A stretch of 64,000 bases of DNA, from NCBI RefSeq assembly GCF_900476375.1, contig NZ_UPPP01000083.1:183455-247454 (forward strand), read 5' to 3'. Positions 35,538 to 43,689 of this stretch are shown here, piece by piece (the stretch's first letter is position 1; the number at the start of each line of letters is the position of its first letter). This stretch comes from Allolucifera butyrica. GTDB taxonomy: Bacteria; Bacillota; Negativicutes; Sporomusales; UPPP01. The position numbers and the translations under genes were made by a program. The notes under the pieces are model-generated. The model ran no database searches and was not told the DNA's origin. It saw nothing but the letters and a program-made list of their open reading frames with translations.

Positions 35538-35921
35538 CTACGGTTGATAATAATATCCAACAATTTCTATTTGCCTTTGAGAATTCGCTTCATTCCAAGT
35601 AACCTTTACTTTTATTGCTGCTAATTTTGAATTTATATCCGTTTCGACCGGCTGATAAACTGTAAAGGTCGTATCGTTATTATTAAATTTATTCTGGTGA
35701 GTTGGATAGTTAGCAAGAGGTATTGCACTTTTGCCATCATATTGTTTCATATCTTCAAGTAGTGATTTAGCTAAATAGACTGCCTGGTTATAATTTTTTG
35801 CTGCCGCCGCCTCCTTTACATATTGGGCATAGGCATATGACATAGCCATAATGGCAGAGCCCAAAATAACCATCGCGATTAACACATCTATCAGCAAAAA
35901 GCCTTTTTGCGATTTTACCAT
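35538..35921 (-). CDS. Type IV pilus minor pilin, PilV-like
   Basis: A 127-residue pre-pilin with MVKSQKGFLLIDVLIAMVIL: cleavage after KG, then a hydrophobic helix with Asp instead of Glu at about +5, as in PilV/GspI-type proteins. First gene of a three-gene minor-pilin operon (PilV-PilW-PilX order). No pilus assembly ATPase is in the window. Confidence 0.8.
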   Translation of the reverse strand: MVKSQKGFLLIDVLIAMVILGSAIMAMSYAYAQYVKEAAAAKNYNQAVYLAKSLLEDMKQYDGKSAIPLANYPTHQNKFNNNDTTFTVYQPVETDINSKLAAIKVKVTWNEANSQRQIEIVGYYYQP

Positions 35922-36560
35922 ACTCCTTTTTGCTTCCTCTCTAAATACAGCTCATATACTCGAATTCCGTTCTGGATGCATTCAATACCGCAAAAATTCA
36001 TTTTATTTCGCTTATTTCTGCTGAAGAATAAAAATTCCCTGCCTTCTTGCAAAAAGTTATTTGATAATTAACAAATAGATAACATGGGTATTTTTTGGCA
36101 AAAAAATGTCCCTCACCGAAGCGAGGGGTAAGCGTAAGGAGATGATGTGTAAAACTAAGGAATAATATATATAAACACTCGGCTAGTGACGAGCGGATCT
36201 TTATTTTAGCTGAAAGCAAAATGCCCTCTACCGAAGTAAAGGGTATTCTGCATAAGGTTACATGACAGGATTTAAGCTCAATATAGCAAATACTGGAAGG
36301 GATATCCTCTTGCTATATTGATTGTTTAAATTATATCAATAAATTATGAAGATAGTATGAATAATTTATAAGAAAAACGTAAAAATTGCTGATCTGGTGC
36401 TCAGTTTACTAACCAGTCGACCGCAAAGTCATAAAAGCACTAGCCGCATTCAGTAGCATGACAAGCGCGACCAAGCGTAATTTCCATTTACCGTAAGCCA
36501 CACCGAGATAAAAGCTCCTACCTTATGGCAGGAGCTGGATAAGAGGCTGACAAAAATAGC
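35922..36560. other. Non-coding stretch with UUCG-loop terminators
   Basis: I see no convincing gene in these 639 bases. Two minus-strand hairpins with TTCG loops occur at 36110-36128 (CCTCGC-TTCG-GTGAGG, then seven T) and 36224-36243 (CCCTTTAC-TTCG-GTAGAGGG), and the terminator of the omega-like gene at 36513-36536. The two UUCG hairpins closely resemble the one at 23632-23653. Confidence 0.5.
36513..36536 (-). terminator. Terminator of omega-like copy 1
   Basis: AGCTCCTGCC / GGTAGGAGCT stem followed by TTTTATC on the minus strand; the same element ends copies 2 and 3. Confidence 0.75.
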
Positions 36561-36767
36561 CTATTTAATTCCACTTTTTATCTTCGTAAAAGTTATTCTC
36601 TTTTCAGCAATTTCATTCAGGGCTATGGTAACTGGCTTCGTTGACTCACTGTCTACTAATGATTCACTTCCTTCCTCTATTTCTCTTGCACGTTTAGCAC
36701 CTAAAATGGCAAGAGTATATTTATTGTCAATTTCATGTAACAGTATTTCTAATGGTGGTAGGTTCAT
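36561..36767 (-). CDS. RNA polymerase omega subunit-like protein, copy 1
   Basis: A 68-residue protein with the omega fold signature: NKYTLAILGAKRAREIEEGS (the conserved helix KYxLxxxxAKRARE) and PVTIALNEIAEKRITF (the KPVxxALxEIxxGxI motif). Full omega of Firmicutes is about 65-70 residues, so this is complete. The housekeeping rpoZ normally lies by gmk, which is not in this window; this is one of three close paralogs here. It has its own promoter and terminator and lies in accessory DNA. It could swap into RNA polymerase, or be a duplicated rpoZ. Confidence 0.85.
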   Translation of the reverse strand: MNLPPLEILLHEIDNKYTLAILGAKRAREIEEGSESLVDSESTKPVTIALNEIAEKRITFTKIKSGIK

Positions 36768-36843
36768 TATCCTTGCCTCTTTTCATTATTTATCTTCTCA
36801 GCCAATTTCGCCTCCACTTTACTATTAAATTCATCACAGTAAT

Positions 36844-36852
36844 ATTATACCA
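36844..36852 (-). promoter_or_regulatory. Extended -10 promoter of omega-like copy 1
   Basis: TGGTATAAT on the minus strand, 77 bases upstream of the start. The surrounding 80 bases are conserved at all three omega-like genes; no clear -35 is visible. Confidence 0.55.
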
Positions 36853-37014
36853 TATTTTCCCTGTTCCATGCGGCTGAAGACAAATAAAAAGCCCGGCAGC
36901 CGAAACGTACGCTATTTTGCCACAGGATTGCCACAAACTAAGTGTAATATGAAATCAAAGTGCGTAATGCCCTTCGCCGGGTTTCTTTGAGAAAATTTTA
37001 GAGGAGGTTTAGTT

Positions 37015-37563
37015 GTGAAAAAATCCGTTGTCTTTCTATTGATTCTTTTGTCCATTCTCTATCTTCCAGCAACTGCTCTTATGGCATGGGCACCTAATTA
37101 TGAGGGCGAACCTGATATACTCAATCCCAACCATATTAGTGGCGCATTTGTTTGGCATGACTATAATGGTTTTCATTTACGCACTACAACAGTTGGTGAT
37201 AAACATACTTTTACTGGGACAATACATACTAATGGGCATTTCCAAAATGTTGATGACCGCTTCTTTAGAGATAAGGATTATTATCACTTAAGTGACCGGG
37301 ATACTGTTGATTTTCAGTTTACTACAACGGGTAGGACTGTAGGTATCGATTTTGATATAGCTGATGGGGATTATCTATCTCTGGAAATCTATATGGACGG
37401 ACACAAAATTAGTCCGATGGATATTTACGTTGGTAAAGATGGATGGCATCCAGGTAAATATAAATTCACGCTAAACCGTTTGCCATACTATTATGATGAG
37501 CGAGTTGTAATTGTTCATCCTAGATGGCATGGTTATTGGGGATGGGGATATCACCATCGGTAA
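37015..37563 (+). CDS. Exported protein of unknown function (182 aa)
   Basis: Starts with GTG after GAGGAGGT. A signal peptide (about 1-24, LLILLSILYLPATALMAWAP) is followed by a soluble region rich in Tyr, His and Asp: HDYNGFHLRTTTVGDKHTFT, GRTVGIDFDIADGDYLSLEI, and an aromatic C-terminus with HGYWGWGYHHR. I do not recognise a domain. The beta-rich central part could be a ligand-binding sandwich. A terminator follows at 37628-37650. Confidence 0.7.
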   Translation: MKKSVVFLLILLSILYLPATALMAWAPNYEGEPDILNPNHISGAFVWHDYNGFHLRTTTVGDKHTFTGTIHTNGHFQNVDDRFFRDKDYYHLSDRDTVDFQFTTTGRTVGIDFDIADGDYLSLEIYMDGHKISPMDIYVGKDGWHPGKYKFTLNRLPYYYDERVVIVHPRWHGYWGWGYHHR

Positions 37564-37627
37564 ATATAACATGTACAATGGTAATCAAAAGAGGCGATCG
37601 AAAACTGAAGGCTTTCGGCATTATAAA

Positions 37628-37650
37628 AAACACGGCTTAGCGCCGTGTTT
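37628..37650 (+). terminator. Terminator after the 182-aa exported protein gene
   Basis: AAACACGGC / GCCGTGTTT stem followed by TGTTATTTC. Confidence 0.75.
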
Positions 37651-38122
37651 TGTTATTTCAAATTTAATCCTTCGGCTATTCTACTGCCAAGCTCATTATC
37701 TGTGCATATAAAGTGATGATTGCTGGTCAGACAACGTTTGGTCATATTCTTCACCTTCAAATTATAAATTCTGGTGTGATTATATTCAATTTATAATTAT
37801 TTTAGAATTTAGAATGAAAGCTAAAATACATGGTCCCATCTCCGCTAAACTTTATTTTAACTCACTTTGATGGTATCATTGATTGTGGTCAGTACATGGG
37901 TTTCCGTATGCATTGCTTAACCATATCATGCAAAAGGCCACACAAATTTTGTCATAACTATGGTTATGAATTTAAATAAACATACTAGGAGCCAGGAGAT
38001 TTTCCCGGCTTTTATTTTAATAGTATAAGCGATAATTCCTATGTTATCGGGCTGGATGACCGGCACCACGAACGAGAAGAAGAAGAAGCGGAAGATTTTT
38101 TGAGGAAAAATAAGCAAAGTTC

Positions 38123-38266
38123 TTAAATAAAATTTAATTCCATATGCAAGATAGGATAAGGTTTTCCTGCCCCATCAATTTCAGAACGATTTATGACATG
38201 AAATCCCATATGCTTATAAAAGCCAACAGCCTGAACATTCTGCTCATTAATATCTACTCTCTTTAT
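38123..38266 (-). pseudogene. C-terminal fragment of a GNAT acetyltransferase
   Basis: The frame encodes RVDINEQNVQAVGFYKHMGF, then HVINRSEIDGAGKPYPILHM, ending ELNFI. This is the acetyl-CoA-binding and C-terminal part of a GNAT N-acetyltransferase. A stop codon lies just upstream and no start is present, so it is a remnant. Confidence 0.75.
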
Positions 38267-38347
38267 TCAAAATGTTGTATATACAGTGTACTTTCTTGGG
38301 TCAAGTATGGCTAGCTACGGGAAGAGTAAATTTACATTAGCTTTTAC

Positions 38348-38372
38348 AAAATCCGGCACTATGCCGGATTTT
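38348..38372. terminator. Symmetric hairpin between GNAT remnant and 3'-end repeat
   Basis: AAATCCGGC / GCCGGATTT stem with T/A tracts on both sides. Confidence 0.55.
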
Positions 38373-38403
38373 CTATAATTTCATTAACTTAACTCAGCCC
38401 GAT

Positions 38404-38560
38404 CCGCAAACAATGTAAGTTACGGGCGATTTTCTCCATAAAGATGGAAGTATACTGCTAATTTTGTATGCTATTTGAAAATAATTGGAATTATGGTAGA
38501 ACCGTTTATCCGCTCAACTGATTTTTTCTAATCAGTAGCTCAAAATTGAACCTCTAAGAT
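38404..38560 (-). repeat. 3'-end repeat copy B (long form)
   Basis: Shares GTAAGTTACGGGCG, CTCCATAAAGATGGAAGTAT and CTGCTAA with the other copies. It continues through AATAATTGGAATTATGGTAG, like copy E at 46705. It lies directly after the methyltransferase gene at 38607. Confidence 0.65.
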
Positions 38561-38606
38561 TGGCTTTGATGTATCCAACAAAACAAAGCGTTTTGGCTAG
38601 TAAATT

Positions 38607-39158
38607 CTATTTTATCTTTGGCAAAAGAAACGGAGTACGTCTTTTGTATTCAATATATTCAGCACCGAATCTAAGTTCTAATTCTTTTTCTTCTATTACT
38701 TTATGATAGGTTGTGCCCACAATAAAGCCCAATATAAAACATACAATTCCGTCAGTTAACGATACAAAATAAGTGCCGATTCCTAAGTAATAAATTATGG
38801 CACCTAATTGAATCGGATTTCGACAGTATTTATAGGGTCCTTTTACTATGAGTTTTTGGGTAGGTGCATTAGGGGCTGGCGTACCGTTTCCTAACAACCA
38901 CTGCGTCAACGTTGTCCATATTAAAAAGAAAAGTCCAATCGGAATACAGAATATAGGAATTATTTTAGTTAAGAAAGGATTCCAAATCAAATTCAAATAA
39001 CGGTCAGCAAAAAACCCAATAAAAATAAATATTCCTGGAAAAATTATCAAAAATACTGTTGCTCCTATTATTAGTGAGACCACTCTTTTCTTAAGCGGAC
39101 TTGGTCTTCCTGAATTAAATCTTAAAATATAATTTACAATAGAATCCGTATTAATCAT
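38607..39158 (-). CDS. Isoprenylcysteine carboxyl methyltransferase (ICMT)-family membrane protein
   Basis: A 183-residue membrane protein with four or five transmembrane helices. It has the C-terminal methyltransferase signature TQKLIVKGPYKYCRNPIQLG and EEKELELRFGAEYIEYKRRT seen in bacterial ICMT/PEMT proteins, so it probably methylates a lipid or isoprenoid. I place the start at MINTDSIV, which has AGGAGGG upstream; the longer frame adds 52 non-conserved residues. Confidence 0.8.
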   Translation of the reverse strand: MINTDSIVNYILRFNSGRPSPLKKRVVSLIIGATVFLIIFPGIFIFIGFFADRYLNLIWNPFLTKIIPIFCIPIGLFFLIWTTLTQWLLGNGTPAPNAPTQKLIVKGPYKYCRNPIQLGAIIYYLGIGTYFVSLTDGIVCFILGFIVGTTYHKVIEEKELELRFGAEYIEYKRRTPFLLPKIK

Positions 39159-39271
39159 AAAGTCCCTCCTACCGTCCGGAGGTATAATCCGGACAGTGAT
39201 CCGTAATCCGTATACCGCCCGACCATTTACAGCTATTTTGTCTATCAAGTCATAATTTTTAAAACAATAAT

Positions 39272-39362
39272 ACCTATAGCCTACTAAAATGTAAGTTATG
39301 GGCGTTTTCTCCATAATGACGGAAGTATCCTGCTAAATTTTGTATGTTATTTAAAAATGTTG
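39272..39362 (-). repeat. 3'-end repeat copy C
   Basis: Carries TATAGCCTAC / GTAAGTTATGGGCG and TCCATAATGACGGAAGTATC, CTGCTAAATTTTGTATG. It sits 54 bases after the truncated DUF1648-like gene. Confidence 0.7.
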
Positions 39363-39415
39363 GCTGTTAATTTAAACTATAAGACGTTTTTGATAGACAT
39401 TAAACATTGCAAAAA

Positions 39416-39646
39416 TCAGCGACTATTTTTGCGGAAATCAAGATACGAATATACAACTGGAAGTAGAGTCACAGCCACAAGCATTAATAAGAAAGATGCC
39501 CATCCATTCGGCTGTCCCTGTAAGTTCCAATGGATGGGTACCCTTGCCGGTAGATGGGGATAAACACACAACGATACAGCCAAATCGAGGACCAATAAAG
39601 CCCAGACAGGCCAATCTTGCAGTAACAATTTCTTATTATTGTCCAT
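39416..39646 (-). CDS. Truncated DUF1648/SdpI-like membrane protein
   Basis: A 76-residue protein with two transmembrane helices (WPVWALLVLDLAVSLCVYPH and FLLMLVAVTLLPVVYSYLDF) joined by the DUF1648 hallmark PARVPIHWNLQGQPNGWAS. Full SdpI-like proteins are about 200 residues with more helices, so this is either the short form or a truncated gene. It has GAGGAGAG before its ATG and is preceded by the micro-peptide leader at 39692. Confidence 0.65.
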   Translation of the reverse strand: MDNNKKLLLQDWPVWALLVLDLAVSLCVYPHLPARVPIHWNLQGQPNGWASFLLMLVAVTLLPVVYSYLDFRKNSR

Positions 39647-39691
39647 CTTTCCTCTCCTCTAAGAATGCATTGCTTTGAAATATTTTGTTAG

Positions 39692-39736
39692 CTAATGTTT
39701 CAAAAACAACTTTCCTATCACTTCATAAATTCCCAC
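39692..39736 (-). CDS. Conserved 14-aa micro-peptide, copy 2
   Basis: Encodes MGIYEVIGKLFLKH from a GTG start with GAAGGAAG upstream. The same peptide is encoded at 50817-50861 and, with an altered end, at 60630-60677. Differences among copies within the shared 12 codons are the start codon (GTG/ATG) and a silent GTG/GTA Val codon. It could be a leader peptide or a functional amphipathic peptide. Confidence 0.5.
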   Translation of the reverse strand: MGIYEVIGKLFLKH

Positions 39737-39873
39737 ATTCTTCCTTCACCTGAAATAAATGGGATTAAAGTCTCTAAAATACGTTAATTCTATAGGACTA
39801 AAATTCTATATATGGAAATTTTTTCTTTTAAAAGTCTATAACAAATTTGTGACAAAAAGGTGACAAATAAAAA

Positions 39874-39893
39874 AGCTCCCTACCGTAGGAGCT
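39874..39893 (-). terminator. Terminator of omega-like copy 2
   Basis: AGCTCCTA / TAGGGAGCT stem followed by TTTTTTATTTG on the minus strand. Confidence 0.75.
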
Positions 39894-39918
39894 GGATAAG
39901 CGGCTGACAAAAATAAGC

Positions 39919-40125
39919 CTACTTAATTCCACTTTTTATCTTCATAAAAGTTATTCTCTTTTCGGCAATTTCATTCAGGGCTATGGTAACTGACTTCGTT
40001 GACTCATTGTCTACTAGCGGTTCACTTCCTTGCTCTATTTCTCTTGCACGTTTAGCACCTAAAATGGCAAGAGTATATTTATTGTCAATTTCATTTAACA
40101 ATATTTCTAATGCTGGTAGGTTCAT
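39919..40125 (-). CDS. RNA polymerase omega subunit-like protein, copy 2
   Basis: A 68-residue paralog of copy 1 differing at only a few positions (MNLPALEILLNEIDNKYTLA; TKSVTIALNEIAEKRITFMK), complete at both ends with the same flanking promoter and terminator. It is almost identical to copy 3. An SOS-type promoter copied from dinB points at it from 140 bases upstream. Confidence 0.85.
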   Translation of the reverse strand: MNLPALEILLNEIDNKYTLAILGAKRAREIEQGSEPLVDNESTKSVTIALNEIAEKRITFMKIKSGIK

Positions 40126-40201
40126 TATCTTTGCCTCTTTTCATTATTATCTTCTCTGCCAATTTCGCCTTCCACTTTACTATTAAATTCGCCGCAGTAA
40201 T

Positions 40202-40210
40202 ATTATACCA
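40202..40210 (-). promoter_or_regulatory. Extended -10 promoter of omega-like copy 2
   Basis: TGGTATAAT on the minus strand in the same conserved context as copy 1. Confidence 0.55.
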
Positions 40211-40262
40211 TATTTTTCCTGTTCCATGCGACTGAAGACAGATAAAAATTCACGCCCTCACA

Positions 40263-40312
40263 GAACATATGTTTGTATCTCGATTATAAGAGCTGCGCGG
40301 ATAGGAGATCAA
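40263..40312 (-). promoter_or_regulatory. dinB-type promoter and SOS box without dinB
   Basis: Minus strand -35 TTGATC, 18-base spacer, -10 TATAAT, then AAACATATGTTC (GAACATATGTTT on plus). The region is a diverged copy of the dinB upstream sequence, including TAGCATAGGTATATGTTGGG. The gene downstream on the minus strand is omega-like copy 2, not dinB. Confidence 0.6.
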
Positions 40313-40340
40313 GTGTAGCATAGGTATATGTTGGGAAATA

Positions 40341-40368
40341 AAAAAGCCCACCCTGAAGGATGAGCAGT
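40341..40368 (-). terminator. Terminator after the His-rich exported protein gene
   Basis: GCTCATCC-TTCA-GGGTGGGC stem followed by six T on the minus strand. Confidence 0.7.
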
Positions 40369-40386
40369 TTATGCTATTTCCGAGAC

Positions 40387-40704
40387 TTATCCATTAATAT
40401 CAAGGTTAAAATGTTTATCCGATACGTGAAGATGGAATTCATGTTCATTGTCTTCGTGCCAACGATACCAATCATGCCATTCTTTCGCGTGTACTTCTCG
40501 CCAGTGCCTGTCGCCACTATGCTCTCTCCATTCCCGGTCATGATCGCGCCATTCCCGTTCATGATCTTTCCACATTTTTTCATGATATGCTCGATCATGA
40601 CGATGATGATCATAGTCATTATCATGGGCATATGCGGCTAAGGGGAAAATGCTAACGGCAACGAAAACCGTCAGTAAAATAAAAGCCTTTTCATTTAGAA
40701 ACAC
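40387..40704 (-). CDS. Small exported His/Trp/Glu-rich protein
   Basis: A 105-residue protein with a signal peptide (ILLTVFVAVSIFPLAAYAHD) and a mature part made of repeated H, D, E, R and W (HDREWREHSGDRHWREVHAK). Its many histidines could bind metal. No family recognised. It has its own promoter region and terminator. Confidence 0.65.
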   Translation of the reverse strand: MFLNEKAFILLTVFVAVSIFPLAAYAHDNDYDHHRHDRAYHEKMWKDHEREWRDHDREWREHSGDRHWREVHAKEWHDWYRWHEDNEHEFHLHVSDKHFNLDING

Positions 40705-40803
40705 CGCCTTTATGATTTGCCTTAATTATAAAAAGTGTTTGTGGCAAATATGTGACAAAATAAAAAAAGTCTCCCCAGCCGTAGCCAGGGGAAATCTTAA
40801 TTC

Positions 40804-41913
40804 TTATTGAGCAATCGGTACTACCTTAAAGCTGATTATTTTTTCAAAAGCCAGATATTCTTTGCTGCCATTAATAATATCATCAAAGGTATAACAAGTA
40901 TTGCCAGTGCCAACTGTACGATTATACCATTGAACAAAATTATTAATTTCAGTCGTAGTTAATTTATATTCCCGCTCGCTGGAATCACTCATCGTAACCC
41001 GTAACAAAGCCCTGCTTGCAGCTACTGGGGTTGCAGATGCTTCATTTGAGTTATCGCTTTCAATACCGTTTTCTATTACTGCCGTGACCACATAGTAATA
41101 TGTCGTTCCGTTTACAACGTCAGTATCAACGTAGCTCGTGCCGATAACTCCGCTTGCAATCGTTGTGTATGGACCACCTGCAGTGGTTGAACGTTTAACG
41201 TTGTAGCTGACTGCATCGGTTACTGCGTCCCAGGAAAGAGTTACCTTAGAATCGCCTGCAGTTGCAGATAAATTAGTTGGTGCAGAAGGCGCAAAATTAG
41301 ATGTCCACCGAGCTATATTCGATATGCGAAATTCATCAAGATAAGCTTCAATTGCACCAATACTTGTTCTGGTATAGCTATCTCCACCTAAATATATAGG
41401 AAAGGACTTATTAATGCCAGCATTCAAATCTCCTGATGCTACAATTTCTCCATTAACAAAAATATATCCAGTTCCTGTGTTACGTACACAAGTAATATGT
41501 ATCCACTCATTAGGTTTTAAAGCTCCGGCAGACGATGTCAAAACTTTGTCCTCTATAGAAAAAGCCAACTTATAGTTAGAATCCAGTGTGATATAGATAG
41601 GCTGTTCACTATTAGCACTTTCTCGGCTATCTAATAACAATACTACATTTCCAAAGGATGCTTCATAGTTCCCTTGTATGTAATAAAGCCAAAAATCAAT
41701 AGTAAAGTCTCCAGTATCAAAAACAAATTTACTTGCAGCATCTGTGTACATACCACCTATGGCATTAAAATAGGCGCTACCATCGCCATCCTTTACTTGA
41801 GCTTGGCTAATACTTACCCCATTATTTTGAATAATCCAGTCATTTCCACATTCATCCTTTACTCCATCTTCAAAATGTAATAATGCAAGTGTGTTTTGGT
41901 CTACCTGATACAT
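40804..41913 (-). CDS. LamG/concanavalin-like plus fibronectin III protein, C-terminal shared domain (copy 1)
   Basis: A 369-residue protein with no signal peptide. Residues about 10-210 form a LamG-like jelly roll (ALLHFEDGVKDECGN, FTIDFWLYYIQGNY, WIHITCVRNTGTGYIFVNGE). Residues about 215-300 are a fibronectin type III domain (PTNLSATAGDSKVTLSWDAV, TTYYYVVTAVIENGIESDNS). Residues about 303-369 are a domain shared with two other proteins here (LLRVTMSDSSEREYKLTTTE). This looks like a phage receptor-binding or surface adhesin protein. Confidence 0.75.
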   Translation of the reverse strand: MYQVDQNTLALLHFEDGVKDECGNDWIIQNNGVSISQAQVKDGDGSAYFNAIGGMYTDAASKFVFDTGDFTIDFWLYYIQGNYEASFGNVVLLLDSRESANSEQPIYITLDSNYKLAFSIEDKVLTSSAGALKPNEWIHITCVRNTGTGYIFVNGEIVASGDLNAGINKSFPIYLGGDSYTRTSIGAIEAYLDEFRISNIARWTSNFAPSAPTNLSATAGDSKVTLSWDAVTDAVSYNVKRSTTAGGPYTTIASGVIGTSYVDTDVVNGTTYYYVVTAVIENGIESDNSNEASATPVAASRALLRVTMSDSSEREYKLTTTEINNFVQWYNRTVGTGNTCYTFDDIINGSKEYLAFEKIISFKVVPIAQ

Positions 41914-41933
41914 AATATTACCTCCATTTTTTA

Positions 41934-42005
41934 TTAGCCGACAATAGCCAAGGAACTCTTTAATTGATGTGTATTTTCTGTATATCGGCTTTCACTTATA
42001 TACAT
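41934..42005 (-). promoter_or_regulatory. Structured leader with small upstream ORF, copy 1
   Basis: The minus-strand leader carries a hairpin TGTATAT / ATATACA (41979-42004) within the conserved AAGTGAAAGCCG context. It also reads as a 23-residue frame beginning MYISESRYTENTHQL. Equivalent leaders precede the other two C-terminal-domain genes (54464-54574, 55860-55907). Confidence 0.5.
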
Positions 42006-42157
42006 TCATTCCATTGTCTTATTTAAACGGGTAAACCCTCAAAATTTTAATGAGTTCTGCAAAATTAAAGTCTCACCTAATCCATAAATTCGAAAACGAT
42101 GTAATTCTCTATTCTATATCCGTACAGAAAGAAGAAAAAACAGATAAGTGAAAAATA

Positions 42158-42193
42158 AAAAACCGCCCACCCCGAAGGATGAGCGGCTTAAAA
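42158..42193 (-). terminator. Terminator after the small basic protein gene
   Basis: GCCGCTCATCC-TTCG-GGGTGGGCGG stem followed by six T on the minus strand. Confidence 0.75.
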
Positions 42194-42216
42194 GTATACG
42201 TTAAAAATAAAATGAC

Positions 42217-42321
42217 TCATTCAGATTTTAAAGTATTCTCTTGTTCCTTATGAGCAGCAGCCTTTTTCTCGGCAATTTTTCTCAGTTGTTTTTTCTTATT
42301 CTTAGGGCTTTTATCTCCCAT
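42217..42321 (-). CDS. Small basic protein (34 aa)
   Basis: A 34-codon gene, ATG after GGAGATG. The product MGDKSPKNKKKQLRKIAEKK, then AAAHKEQENTLKSE, is a Lys-rich helix. Short proteins of the MGDKSPKxKxK type occur in many bacteria with unknown function. A terminator follows at 42158-42193. Confidence 0.65.
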   Translation of the reverse strand: MGDKSPKNKKKQLRKIAEKKAAAHKEQENTLKSE

Positions 42322-42524
42322 TTAGTAAACATCTCCTTTTGTTTAAACCTATAATCATTATACTACCTTTTAACAAATGAGTATTCCAATTCCTCTGCCC
42401 GTTGGCTTGTATCATGTCAAAATGAAGCTCTAGTATCTAAGGTATTCATAGGTTCCATTAATTTCTCCTAAATCAGTCTATTTCCTCGTTTTTTCAAGAC
42501 AACTTGTTCGCAAAAACAAATTAA

Positions 42525-42683
42525 CTACATAATAACCGCCTCAGTCCAAAAACCAGAACGGCAGTAATTAAAATCTATACTGTAACCCGACAGCATTTCT
42601 GCAATTCCCTCAATTAACGCGATTTCGTGCGTAATTAAAAGATCCTGCTGATCTTTACCAGAACATTTGTTCGTTTTGTGCAT
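42525..42683 (-). CDS. Small protein of unknown function (52 aa)
   Basis: Reads MHKTNKCSGKDQQDLLITHE, then IALIEGIAEMLSGYSIDFNY and CRSGFWTEAVIM. ATG with GGGGTG eight bases upstream. No family recognised; it lies among phage remnants and resembles short conserved phage orphan proteins in style. Confidence 0.45.
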   Translation of the reverse strand: MHKTNKCSGKDQQDLLITHEIALIEGIAEMLSGYSIDFNYCRSGFWTEAVIM

Positions 42684-42717
42684 TGCATAGCACCCCGCTA
42701 ATCCCTTAAAATGGATT

Positions 42718-42770
42718 ACGAGACAGTATCTCCTACGATCCGCGGCCGCGGTCCTTCTACTGTCTCTCGT
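42718..42770. repeat. Imperfect inverted repeat around a GC palindrome
   Basis: ACGAGACAGTA / TACTGTCT-CT-CGT flank CCGCGGCCGCGG, a 12-base perfect palindrome, and are followed by eight G residues. It stands out from the AT-rich surroundings. Origin unknown. Confidence 0.45.
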
Positions 42771-42787
42771 CCGGGGGGGGCCGGCCT

Positions 42788-42820
42788 GAGCCGGATGTTA
42801 GCGCATCCGGCTCTTTAGTT
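42788..42820 (+). terminator. Plus-strand terminator
   Basis: GAGCCGGATG / CATCCGGCTC stem followed by TTTAGTTTTT. No plus-strand gene is evident just upstream. Confidence 0.6.
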
Positions 42821-43042
42821 TTTAGTGGCTTTTAATTTGTTATACTCATCCTTAAGAATACCCATATAAATGGTATCTGTATAATGACCATTAATGTAAA
42901 AGGATTGTCGGGAACGCCCTTCCTCTACAAAACCACACTTCAAATAACATTTATTTTCCTTTTTAAATAATTTAGAATCCAACATATTGTTAATTAAATC
43001 TCTAAATTGGCTTAGTTGTTCTGGAGTGAAGTTTTTCCTCAA
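42815..43042 (-). pseudogene. GNAT acetyltransferase C-terminal fragment joined to a foreign start
   Basis: The last 40 residues (KCYLKCGFVEEGRSRQSFYI, NGHYTDTIYMGILKDEY) are the end of a RimJ/RimL-type N-acetyltransferase. The first 30 (TTG start, KNFTPEQLSQFRDLINNMLD) are unrelated to that family. A 75-residue chimeric frame, probably non-functional. Confidence 0.6.
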
Positions 43043-43173
43043 AAAGAAATGCCCACTACTGCATCCGCCGGAGCAGTTTTCATTACGAGACGACTTATCA
43101 TGTAATTTGAATGTTCAATGCTTTGTTTTAGTTCCCGGTAATATTGTAAATAGTTCTCCGCTTCATTACATGC
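43039..43173 (-). pseudogene. N-terminal fragment of a phage regulatory-type protein
   Basis: The frame ACNEAENYLQYYRELKQSIE, then HSNYMISRLVMKTAPADAVV resembles the start of small phage transcription-control proteins of the DUF1492/ArpU kind. It stops after 44 codons and lacks a start codon. Confidence 0.4.
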
Positions 43174-43207
43174 GATTAGGGCGGTTTGGCCGCCCCTTTT
43201 TAAGTCT

Positions 43208-43405
43208 CTAAAATAGAATTTCTTCTTGCGGAAGTCCCGGTTCCAGGTTCTTATTCACCTGTTCTCGCACGATCTTCCACGCATGCTGGTATGCGTCATC
43301 AATCTTGGCTATATCGTTAACTTCAACCTCAAATTCCGCATTTGCCCGGACGTTATTGAATCCCGGCAGGCTTTTGGTTTAGCCATATGATACTTTGAGT
43401 TTCAT
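43208..43405 (-). pseudogene. Phage small protein with in-frame stop at codon 9
   Basis: After AGGAGGACAG the frame reads MKLKVSYG, then TAA, then stays open for 56 residues: TKSLPGFNNVRANAEFEVEV, NDIAKIDDAYQHAWKIVREQ, VNKNLEPGLPQEEILF. The continuing frame looks protein-like, and a TAC-to-TAA change at codon 9 explains the break. Confidence 0.55.
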
Positions 43406-43689
43406 ACTCTGTCCTCCTGATGTATAAATTCAACCAGTTTTGCCATACTATGGTTGGGAGCCGAACCAGAGTCATTGATGAATTGACATGTCGCCCATAT
43501 TATCGGTTCCCATCAAAGTGATTTCTCCTCTCCCATACCCGGTTAATCCCGGGTCTTTTTATTCCTGAACTGTTTCAATTTCCATAATCCTTTCATTTTT
43601 TCGTGCCATCGGCTTAATCTGACGAAAAGTTTTTCCTTGCATAGAACATGTATATCGACTAAACTAACAAAGAAAGGGGGGTTGCCTTT

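Noticed and set aside
38029..38127. Plus-strand frame with VIGLDDRHHEREEEEAEDFL
   Set aside because: No start codon or ribosome site and no recognisable family; perhaps a remnant, but not supportable.
42661..42672. A perfect SOS-type palindrome GAACATTTGTTC
   Set aside because: It lies inside the 52-aa reading frame at 42525-42683 with no -10/-35 boxes around it; probably chance.
42771..42780. G8 homopolymer taken as an assembly gap
   Set aside because: Cannot be decided from the sequence alone; the flanking inverted repeat is reported instead.
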